A DNA stretch of 12,270 bases, taken from NCBI GenBank assembly GCA_016874895.1, contig VGSX01000085.1, positions 1-12,270 on the forward strand, given 5' to 3'. Numbering within the stretch: position 1 is the first letter of the stretch; the number at the start of each line of letters is the position of its first letter. Below the pieces are notes generated by a model. That model searched no databases, was not told where the DNA came from, and was given only the letters and a program-made list of their open reading frames with translations. A program made the translations under genes and the position numbers. This document shows, piece after piece, positions 1-5,322 of the stretch. Origin of the DNA: Deltaproteobacteria bacterium (GTDB lineage: Bacteria > Desulfobacterota > Desulfobaccia > Desulfobaccales > Desulfobaccaceae).

Positions 1-1
1 C

Positions 2-394
2 TATTTAATTAATCACGCCGCGGCAAATGAGTTAAACTTATTGGCCGGCGACTTTAACTCGGTGTCACCGTATGATCCGGAACCGCAGGTAGGCGAACTG
101 TTGGCGCATTTTCGAGCCCGGTATGTTAAGCCTGACGGTAGTATTGATAACAGCGTTATGGCAGTACTCTATCAGGCCGGTTACGTTGATATTGCACACA
201 AACTGGGAAAGCATCATATCCCCACGGTTCCGACCGCTTCTTTTAAGGGGGCCGAATTTGTCCCCTTTCGCTCTGATTATATTCTTACTACTTCTGCGTT
301 TTCAAAGTATGCTAAATCGTATGCAGTGGTTCAAAACGACTTAACTGACTATGCCTCGGACCATTATCCTGTCATCGCGGAATTTTCCCCATAA
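2..394 (+). CDS. Endonuclease/exonuclease/phosphatase family protein, C-terminal part (5' end outside window)
   Basis: The reading frame is open from base 2 to a TAA at 392-394, giving the last 130 residues of a protein that starts left of the window. Two hallmark motifs of the EEP (DNase I-like) metal-dependent hydrolase fold are visible: AGDFNS near the start, where GDFN carries the metal and phosphate-binding Asp and Asn, and ASDHYPV near the end, which holds the catalytic SDH triad. A further RSDYI motif fits the substrate-binding strand of the fold. Members hydrolyse phosphodiesters or phosphomonoesters in DNA, RNA, lipids or inositol phosphates; the substrate cannot be told from this part. 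A TTG at 41 is in frame but internal, since conserved sequence extends upstream of it. The gene is AT-richer than the crcB-radA core. Family call is secure; specific function is unknown. Confidence 0.85.
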   Translation, partial: YLINHAAANELNLLAGDFNSVSPYDPEPQVGELLAHFRARYVKPDGSIDNSVMAVLYQAGYVDIAHKLGKHHIPTVPTASFKGAEFVPFRSDYILTTSAFSKYAKSYAVVQNDLTDYASDHYPVIAEFSP

Positions 395-419
395 GGGGAT
401 ACCGCCAAACATCTAACCT

Positions 420-444
420 GGCCGGACAAGAAAATTGTCCGGCC
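420..444. other. Intergenic perfect hairpin (10-bp stem, 5-nt loop)
   Basis: GGCCGGACAA (420-429) and TTGTCCGGCC (435-444) are exact reverse complements around GAAAA. The hairpin sits 26 bases after the EEP stop and 30 bases before the ATG of the next gene. No T-run follows, so it is not a classic intrinsic terminator. It could be a transcript-end or stability hairpin, or an operator for the ChrB-like gene. Confidence 0.6.
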
Positions 445-473
445 GGACGGCTAAAATATGCTATCATGAATCC

Positions 474-1010
474 ATGAAATGGTTATTTTTTTCCTATAGC
501 CTGCCCACCGAACCCTCCAAGGCCAGGGTCTACGTCTGGAGGCAGTTAAAAAAGCTGGGAGCCGTCAATGTGCAGTCCATCTGGGTTCTGCCTCATTCAA
601 CGGAGCGCATCACTGAGGTGAAGAAGCTCATCGAAACCATTGAGGCCTATAAGGGTTCGGGACTGCTAATTTCGGGAAACGTACTGCTGGAAGACCAGGA
701 GGACCTTATCAGCAAGGCCGTGATCGAATCAAGAAACGAGGAATATAGGGAATTCATTGCTAAATGCGAGGCCTTTTTCAGGGAGATCGAATCGGAGATA
801 GGCAAGGAAAATTTTATTTTTGCGGAAGTCGAGGAAAATGAGGAAGAACTTGCCAAGCTGAAGCAATGGCTAAAAAAGATTGAGAAAAGGGATGTGGTGA
901 AACCGCCCTTGCGGAAAGAAGCCATTGCCAAATTAAAAATGTCCGAAAGACTCTTTGACGATTTCGCCCGCCGGGTCTATGACCGACAGCAGGTAAAAAC
1001 CAAGAAGTGA
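474..1010 (+). CDS. ChrB N-terminal-domain protein (chromate-resistance ChrB-like)
   Basis: The 178-residue protein opens with MKWLFFSYSLPTEPSKARV and continues with VWRQLKKLGAV, matching the start of the ChrB N-terminal domain. Further on it has a charged stretch beginning RNEEYREFIAKCEAFF and a coiled, Glu/Lys-rich second half. In full-length ChrB this domain precedes a C-terminal domain, and ChrB acts in chromate sensing or resistance alongside the ChrA transporter. Here only the N-terminal domain is present and no chrA lies nearby, so a chromate role is an extrapolation. I chose ATG 474 over the in-frame TTG 435 because homology begins at MKW and the TTG lies inside the hairpin arm. No strong ribosome-binding site is visible. 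The codon use is less GC-rich than the crcB operon. Domain call is fairly secure; the biological role is not. Confidence 0.75.
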   Translation: MKWLFFSYSLPTEPSKARVYVWRQLKKLGAVNVQSIWVLPHSTERITEVKKLIETIEAYKGSGLLISGNVLLEDQEDLISKAVIESRNEEYREFIAKCEAFFREIESEIGKENFIFAEVEENEEELAKLKQWLKKIEKRDVVKPPLRKEAIAKLKMSERLFDDFARRVYDRQQVKTKK

Positions 1011-1032
1011 GCCATCGGCAAGGAAAAAAATA

Positions 1033-1181
1033 TGTAGGCGTTCAGCTATCAGCATTCAGCTTTCAGCAAAAACAATGGAGTAGGCAAACTCATCGAGAAA
1101 CCAGCGATCTGCCACCGGGGAATAACTATTTGAATTTAAAGCATCAGCTGACGGCTGTAAGCTGACCGCTGAACGCTTACA
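1033..1181. repeat. MITE-like inverted-repeat element built of 7-bp TCAGCNN units
   Basis: Two 35-bp arms (1033-1067 and 1147-1181) are reverse complements with about seven mismatches around a 79-bp centre. The left arm has TCAGC at 1042, 1049, 1056 and 1063; the right arm has GCTGA or GCTGT at 1147, 1154, 1161 and 1168, so both are phased at exactly 7 bp. The outer ends begin TGTAGGCG and finish CGCTTACA. The six bases just outside each end are the same, AAAATA (1027-1032 and 1182-1187), as expected of a target-site duplication, although the flanks are A-rich and chance is possible. The centre has no ORF of note. It is either a non-autonomous mobile element or a folded interspersed repeat. 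Confidence 0.55.
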
Positions 1182-1302
1182 AAAATATTGCCTTGCAATC
1201 CTTTGATTTCAGTAGAATTTTTTTTTGCTAACAAAAAGATCGATTGTGTCAAGCAGTGATTCATGTCAGGATAATTATTTTATAATTTTGCTTTTATTAT
1301 TG

Positions 1303-1308
1303 TATAAT
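1303..1308 (+). promoter_or_regulatory. Candidate -10 element upstream of crcB
   Basis: A consensus TATAAT lies 32 bases before the ATG at 1341 in a very AT-rich stretch (1260-1315). The best-spaced upstream hexamers are AT-rich but poor matches to TTGACA, so the -35 is weak. A second TATAAT is at 1281-1286. This is the only promoter-like signal in 1182-1340; I saw nothing else there, including no fluoride riboswitch. Confidence 0.4.
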
Positions 1309-1340
1309 TGGTTTTGACTTAGCCCAGGATCAACCCTTAC

Positions 1341-1847
1341 ATGGTTCGGCCACCTTTCCGTTCACCCAGAAATTTTACCGGACGCTCCCGGAAACTCGGA
1401 AAAAAAATTTTCAGACCCCGCTGGCTCAGTTCAGATAGGTTAAGGAAGTTGATATCGGAAGATGGTTGGATACTGAAAATACTTCTGGTGATGGCCGGCG
1501 GCAGCCTCGGAGCCCTTTCCCGTTACGGGGTTTCGCTGCTGGCCGTGCAGCTTTTCGGGGTTAAATTTCCCTGGGGGACGCTCATCGCCAACCTGTCGGG
1601 GTGCTTCCTCATCGGTCTGGCCCTGGCCCTGGCAGATCGGGGGGTGAGCATGTTCAACCCCACTTACAGGCTTTTCTTTGTCACCGGCTACCTCGGGGCC
1701 CTCACCACTTTTTCCACCTTCGGCCTGGAAACGGTGAACGCCATGCTGGAGGGGAGATATCTTGTCGCCGGGGCCAATATTCTCTCCAACAACATCATCG
1801 GTTCCGCCTTGGTTTTTTTGGGGATCCTGGTGGGCCGCCTCCGGTGA
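1341..1847 (+). CDS. crcB: Fluoride channel/exporter CrcB (FluC)
   Basis: This is an inner-membrane protein of the Fluc family, which forms antiparallel dimers that export fluoride. Conserved landmarks are GGSLGALSRY (residues 53-62), GTLIANLSGCF (79-89) with the pore asparagine N84, and TTFSTF (122-127) with the two phenylalanines that line the fluoride path. Four membrane segments are apparent near 45-69, 78-99, 107-128 and 143-166. Family members are about 125 residues; this frame gives 168 because of an Arg/Lys-rich N-terminal extension of about 43 residues. ATG 1341 has only a distant AGGA (1326-1329). Homology begins near residue 44, so the true start may be further in, for example TTG 1449 or ATG 1491. 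The gene lies 45 bp before the DUF190-CBS gene and is probably co-transcribed with it. Confidence 0.9.
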   Translation: MVRPPFRSPRNFTGRSRKLGKKIFRPRWLSSDRLRKLISEDGWILKILLVMAGGSLGALSRYGVSLLAVQLFGVKFPWGTLIANLSGCFLIGLALALADRGVSMFNPTYRLFFVTGYLGALTTFSTFGLETVNAMLEGRYLVAGANILSNNIIGSALVFLGILVGRLR

Positions 1848-1892
1848 CGCCGTTTCCGGTTTCCGGTATCTGCGGTTAAAAAAGGGGCTGTC

Positions 1893-3170
1893 ATGCAGCA
1901 TTATAAAATAATCGAGATATTCACCGGCGCCGAAGCCCGCTGGCAGGGGCAGCCCTTGCACAGCGCCGTGGTCCAGGCCGTCCATGACCTGAAAATCGCA
2001 GCCCGCTGCCTGGTATTGCGGGGGATCGAAGGGGCCTACGAAAGTGGGGAGATTGCCACCGGCAGCCTGGAGGTCCTGTCCTATAACATGCCCCTGCGGA
2101 TTACCATCGTGGCGCCGGCGGCGGAGGCCGAGAAGATTGTAGCTTTGGCCAAGGAAATGGTTCAGGACGGCATTGTGGCGATGCAGGAAGTGCAGGTCGT
2201 CTCCCACAGGACCCGGGGCGCTCTTACCCCCAAACACACCCGGGTGCGGGATGTCATGACCCCGGAGCCCCAAAAAGTCAGTCTGGCAACCCCCCTGCCG
2301 GAGGTAGCCCGGCTGCTCCTTTCTGCTCGCTTCAGCGGCCTGCCGGTGGTGGATGCCCAAAACCGCCCGGTGGGTTTCATCTCCCAGGGAGATTTAATCT
2401 ACAAAGCCGGGATGCCAATGCGCCTCGGTCTCCTGGCCGAATCGGATCAAGACCGCCTCAGTGCGGTCCTGGAAGCTTTGGCCGGGCAACAGCTTAAAGA
2501 AGTCATGGCCCAGCCGGCGGTGGTAATTGACCAGGACCAGTATCTCACCGGGGCGGTGCAGCTTATGCTGGCCAAAGACGTGAAGCGCCTGCCGGTCACC
2601 GATGACGCCGGAAAACTCGTGGGCATCCTCTCCCGCCTGGACGTCTTTGACCTCATCGGCCGGGAAACCCCGGATTGGTGCGCCTTCCAGGAGCAGAAAA
2701 TTGCCGTGGAAAACTTGCGGTTCGTGGCCGACGTCATGCGCCGGGACACCGTCACGGTGTTGCCGGAAGCCCCGGTGGAGGAGGTCTTGCGTCTCATCGA
2801 CTGCAACGAGATCCAATGGGTGGCAGTGGTGGATCAAGAGGGGCATTTCCAGGGATTGATCTCGGACGGGGACCTGCTGGCGGCCTTTGTCGAACCGCAG
2901 CCGGGAATCTGGGATTACTTTATCAGCAAGCTTCCCTTTACCGAATTGGGGCGGTCTCATCGGGATCTGGAGCAGCGATTGCAGTCCACCACGGCCGGCG
3001 AGATCATGAAACCCGATATCATTACCGTCCGGGAAGAGGCGCCCCTCAATGAAGCCATCCGGCTCATGCGCGACCGGGCATTGAAACGGCTGCCGGTCCT
3101 GGATGCCCAGGGAAAATTCAGGGGCCTGGTGAGCCGGGAGGCCCTGCTGCGGGCCGGGTTTGCTTCCTAA
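1893..3170 (+). CDS. DUF190 (PII-like) domain protein fused to four CBS domains
   Basis: The 425-residue soluble protein starts with a DUF190 domain (about residues 3-106), recognisable from YKIIEIFTGAEARWQGQPLH and the RGIEGAYESGEI segment. DUF190 has a PII-like ferredoxin fold and is often encoded beside crcB. It is followed by four CBS domains at about 117-172, 202-256, 278-333 and 368-423, each with a V(M)T/P-type opening and a closing G(F/I/L)(I/V)S...D or equivalent helix: RDVMTPEP, KEVMAQPA, ADVMRRDT and GEIMKPDI. Paired CBS domains usually bind adenine nucleotides, so this is a likely energy or nucleotide sensor with no catalytic part. AAGGGG sits six bases before the ATG. Being downstream of crcB suggests it modulates fluoride export, but that link is inferred from gene order. 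Domain calls are secure. Confidence 0.88.
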   Translation: MQHYKIIEIFTGAEARWQGQPLHSAVVQAVHDLKIAARCLVLRGIEGAYESGEIATGSLEVLSYNMPLRITIVAPAAEAEKIVALAKEMVQDGIVAMQEVQVVSHRTRGALTPKHTRVRDVMTPEPQKVSLATPLPEVARLLLSARFSGLPVVDAQNRPVGFISQGDLIYKAGMPMRLGLLAESDQDRLSAVLEALAGQQLKEVMAQPAVVIDQDQYLTGAVQLMLAKDVKRLPVTDDAGKLVGILSRLDVFDLIGRETPDWCAFQEQKIAVENLRFVADVMRRDTVTVLPEAPVEEVLRLIDCNEIQWVAVVDQEGHFQGLISDGDLLAAFVEPQPGIWDYFISKLPFTELGRSHRDLEQRLQSTTAGEIMKPDIITVREEAPLNEAIRLMRDRALKRLPVLDAQGKFRGLVSREALLRAGFAS

Positions 3171-3241
3171 CCGGTAAGCTTACTAATCGGCCTTTTCCGA
3201 TAACTTAAAATCGTAAACCTGAAACATAATGACTTCCCTGG

Positions 3242-3270
3242 TTGAATAATTTTTCCAATTCTGTTAATCT
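3242..3270 (+). promoter_or_regulatory. Candidate promoter for the tandem-GAF gene
   Basis: TTGAAT (3242-3247) and TAATCT (3265-3270) are separated by 17 bp, a sigma-70-like layout with modest matches. The leader to the ATG at 3419 would be about 140 nt and includes a small perfect hairpin, TCCTGT/ACAGGA (3305-3310 and 3314-3319). The rest of 3171-3418 shows nothing I recognise. Confidence 0.35.
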
Positions 3271-3418
3271 CCCAATATACCTCGGGCGGCCCCGGCAAGG
3301 TGTATCCTGTGGAACAGGAATAAATGGGGATGTAGTTGCTGGCCTGGTCACAATGATTATTCCGGCTTGCCGCTGCCAATGCCCTCGGAGAAAAACCTTT
3401 CGTTAAGGAGTTGATCCC

Positions 3419-4486
3419 ATGACCGGCAAAGAAAGACTTTACCTCATCAGCTTTCAGGAAATCAGCAAAGCCATCAGCTCCACCCTGGCGGTGCGGGAGG
3501 TCCTGGATCTCATTGTCCGCAAGATGACCGAGGTGATGAACCTGAAGGGCTGCACCATCCGGATGGTTGACCCGAAAACCAACACCCTGGAGCTGGTGGC
3601 CTCCGTGGGCCTGAGCGAGAAATACCTGCACAAAGGCCAGGTGGACATGGATAGAAGCATCTCCGAGGCCTTGAGCGGTCGCCCCGTGGCCATTTACGAC
3701 GCCACCACTGACCCCCGCATCCAGTATCCCGAAGAAGCCAAGGAAGAGGGCATCGCCACCCTGGTGGCCATCCCCATCCTGGTGAAGGGCAAGGTCATCG
3801 GCGTGATGCGGATGCTCACTTCGGAGCCCCGGGAATTCCTCATGGACGAAATCGACTTCGCCTGCGCCTTAGCCGAGATGGGGGGGCAGGCCATCCTCAA
3901 TGCCCAGATGTATGAAGCCAAATTAAAGGAATTGGAATTTCTCAAGGGCCTGCAGCAGGTGGTGAAGGCCATTAATTCCTCTTTGGAAGTGAAGCAGGTC
4001 CTCTCGCTCATGGTCAAAACCGCCACCACCGCCCTGGATATCAAGGGTGCGGCCCTGCGCCTGCTGGATGAGAAACGCAAGCAGATGGCCCTGGTGGCCC
4101 ACTTCGGGCTCAGCGACCGCTACATCAATAAAGGCCCGGTGGAAACCGACAAGTCCATTGCCGAGGCCATGACTGGCAAGGCGGTGATCATGTACGACGT
4201 GGCCTCGGATCCCCGGGCCAATTATCCCCAGGCCGCCGCTGAAGAAGGCATCAGCTCCATCATCTCCATACCCATCTCCCTGAAGGGCAATGTCATCGGC
4301 GTGCTGCGCCTCTACACCAGCCAGCCCCGGACCTTCTCCGAGGAAGAGGTCATGTTTATGACCTCTCTGGCCGAACAGACCGCCCTGGCCCTGGAAAACG
4401 CCCGCATGTACCAGAAGCTCAAAAAAGAGCACGAAGAACTCATGAGCGACCTCTACCGCTTCAGCGGCTTTACCCGCAGCATTTAA
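3419..4486 (+). CDS. Tandem GAF-domain protein without output domain
   Basis: The 355-residue soluble protein has two GAF domains, about residues 12-165 and 175-335, joined by a helical linker. The two copies are plainly duplicates: compare LVAIPILVKGKVIGVMR (115-131) with IISIPISLKGNVIGVLR (281-297), and DPRIQYP with DPRANYP. GAF domains bind small ligands such as cyclic nucleotides, tetrapyrroles or metabolites; no chromophore cysteine or cNMP motif (NKXnFX3DE) is evident. After GAF2 only a short charged helix remains (336-355), so there is no kinase, cyclase or DNA-binding output. AAGGAG (3405-3410) lies eight bases before the ATG and settles the start. It may act as a sensor in trans, possibly for the kinase-like protein encoded 830 bp downstream. 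Fold is secure; ligand and partner are unknown. Confidence 0.85.
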   Translation: MTGKERLYLISFQEISKAISSTLAVREVLDLIVRKMTEVMNLKGCTIRMVDPKTNTLELVASVGLSEKYLHKGQVDMDRSISEALSGRPVAIYDATTDPRIQYPEEAKEEGIATLVAIPILVKGKVIGVMRMLTSEPREFLMDEIDFACALAEMGGQAILNAQMYEAKLKELEFLKGLQQVVKAINSSLEVKQVLSLMVKTATTALDIKGAALRLLDEKRKQMALVAHFGLSDRYINKGPVETDKSIAEAMTGKAVIMYDVASDPRANYPQAAAEEGISSIISIPISLKGNVIGVLRLYTSQPRTFSEEEVMFMTSLAEQTALALENARMYQKLKKEHEELMSDLYRFSGFTRSI

Positions 4487-4510
4487 GAGCGGTTTTCGGT
4501 TTTACCGTGA

Positions 4511-4577
4511 AAGTTCCCCTTTATAAAAGGGGGACTTAAAGGAGTCCTCCTTGTTTCCCCCCTTTTCTCAAGGGGGG
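4511..4577 (+). terminator. Hairpin cluster after the GAF gene
   Basis: Three hairpins follow one another starting 24 bases after the GAF stop. The first pairs 4511-4522 with 4526-4537 (12 pairs including one G-U, loop ATA). The second is AAGGAG/CTCCTT (4539-4544 and 4547-4552). The third is CCCCCCTT/AAGGGGGG (4557-4564 and 4570-4577). None is followed by a clean T-run, so they may terminate weakly or protect the transcript end. Confidence 0.45.
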
Positions 4578-4632
4578 TCAGGGGGGATTTTAATCATTGG
4601 GGGTGGCCCCAATCGGCCATGATTGATTCGGT
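4563..4632. repeat. Dispersed 70-bp repeat, copy A
   Basis: This stretch matches 7199-7267 in the same orientation over about 70 bp with one single-base gap and a handful of substitutions. Shared blocks include GGGATTTTAATCAT, GGGGTGGCCCCAA and CATGAT followed by TTCGGT. Both copies begin at a C-run/G-run hairpin. No coding potential is seen. Confidence 0.75.
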
Positions 4633-4673
4633 GTTTCATTAATAGATCGTGAAAATCGGGAGTGGAAAAAACC

Positions 4674-4714
4674 AAAGGGGCCCCGGGATGGTAAATCTTT
4701 GGGCCCCTTTTGAT
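4674..4714 (+). terminator. Terminator-like hairpin with T-run
   Basis: AAAGGGGCCC (4674-4683) and GGGCCCCTTT (4701-4710) are exact reverse complements around a 17-nt loop, and the 3' arm runs straight into TTTTG. This is the most terminator-like signal between the GAF gene and the membrane-protein gene, and would separate their transcripts, although it lies 190 bp after the GAF stop. Confidence 0.55.
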
Positions 4715-4716
4715 TC

Positions 4717-4745
4717 TGTCAGCGTTCAGCCGTCAGCTTAAGGAT
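4717..4745. repeat. Solo TCAGC heptad repeat, locus 2
   Basis: TCAGC occurs at 4719, 4726 and 4733, exactly 7 bp apart, followed by TTAAGGAT. The units match those in the arms of the 1033-1181 element, but no inverted partner arm is found nearby. Confidence 0.55.
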
Positions 4746-4761
4746 CAAAGCCAAACACCTG

Positions 4762-4801
4762 TCTTTGGACTTTAAACTTTAAACTTTGAACTTTGAACTT
4801 T
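4762..4801. repeat. Tandem 7-bp repeat, ACTTTRA unit
   Basis: From 4769 the unit ACTTTAA/ACTTTGA is repeated 4.7 times without interruption, with a degenerate extra copy at 4762-4768. The period is the same 7 bp as the TCAGC repeats 25 bases upstream. The array ends 17 bases before the ATG at 4819 and supplies in-frame TTG codons that would be poor start choices. Confidence 0.8.
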
Positions 4802-4818
4802 CCAGAGCGGCAGGCTTT

Positions 4819-5322
4819 ATGCCAAGATCAAAAGGTCTAGTTAGCGATTTCCCGCCTTCGGGGCGTTCCGGGAACGTGGCGTGCCTCATAGTGGTTTTTC
4901 TGCTGGGGTTTATTCTCTGCCCCTCCCCGGTCCTGGCCTACATTTCGCATTGGGACCCTCGGGAAGCATTTTTTATCCGCCAGTTCGCCTATCTCTTGTG
5001 GGCTATGGCCATGATATTTTTCATCTTTGCCCTGATCCAGGAGAAGCTGCAACAACACCGGGGCTTTCGCCGGCTGGTGTGGGCCGCTATTTTCTTCGCC
5101 TTGTGGAATATCAACTGCTTCGTCGGGCAATTTATCGGCCTCTCCCTGGAGCACCAGGCCGGTGCCACAGCCCAGGACCTACTCAGGTCAGAGACAGGCC
5201 TGGGCCTCTGGTTGTATTCTCTCTCTAAACTTGACCATCTTCTCCTGGCCCCGGCCATGCTCTTTTTTTACCTGGGAGTCAGGGCCTTCTGCCGGGAACC
5301 GGAGGTGGAGCCCCGATGCTAG
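4819..5322 (+). CDS. Small integral membrane protein encoded with the kinase-like gene
   Basis: I do not recognise a family. The 167-residue protein has a basic N-terminus and hydrophobic segments at about 19-40, 54-75, 85-106 and 135-156, so three or four membrane helices; the first could be a signal peptide ending near PSPVLA. Notable polar residues near the membrane include HWDPRE (44-49), WNINC (96-100) and KLDH (137-140). ATG 4819 is preferred to the in-frame TTG 4786, which lies inside the 7-bp tandem repeat. No strong ribosome-binding site is visible. The stop overlaps the start of the next gene by seven bases (ATGCTAG, 5316-5322), which implies translational coupling, so it is probably a sensory or accessory partner of that protein. 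Confidence 0.7.
   Translation: MPRSKGLVSDFPPSGRSGNVACLIVVFLLGFILCPSPVLAYISHWDPREAFFIRQFAYLLWAMAMIFFIFALIQEKLQQHRGFRRLVWAAIFFALWNINCFVGQFIGLSLEHQAGATAQDLLRSETGLGLWLYSLSKLDHLLLAPAMLFFYLGVRAFCREPEVEPRC

Noticed and set aside
435..473. TTG 435 as start of the ChrB-like gene
   Set aside because: It is within the 3' arm of a perfect hairpin, and the conserved domain begins at the ATG at 474.
1033..1181. CRISPR array
   Set aside because: The repeats are 7-bp units in inverted arms, with no 25-40-bp repeats separated by unique spacers, and no cas genes are present.
1182..1340. Fluoride riboswitch upstream of crcB
   Set aside because: I looked for the conserved pseudoknot core (GATGG...CGCC...AA...CTGATG...CTCCTAC) and found no match before crcB. 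A GGGGATACCGCCAAAC stretch near 395-410 is faintly similar but lacks the 3' half and sits before another gene.
1440..2360. Long minus-strand ORF of 306 codons across crcB and the DUF190 gene
   Set aside because: It is antisense to two well-recognised genes, has low-complexity Gly/His/Gln-rich composition and no motif. It is a GC-rich shadow frame; the same holds for the other antisense frames over the CBS, GAF, radA and RND genes.
4786..4818. TTG 4786 as start of the small membrane protein
   Set aside because: The codon lies inside the ACTTTRA tandem repeat and adds residues with no homology signal; ATG 4819 is a better choice.
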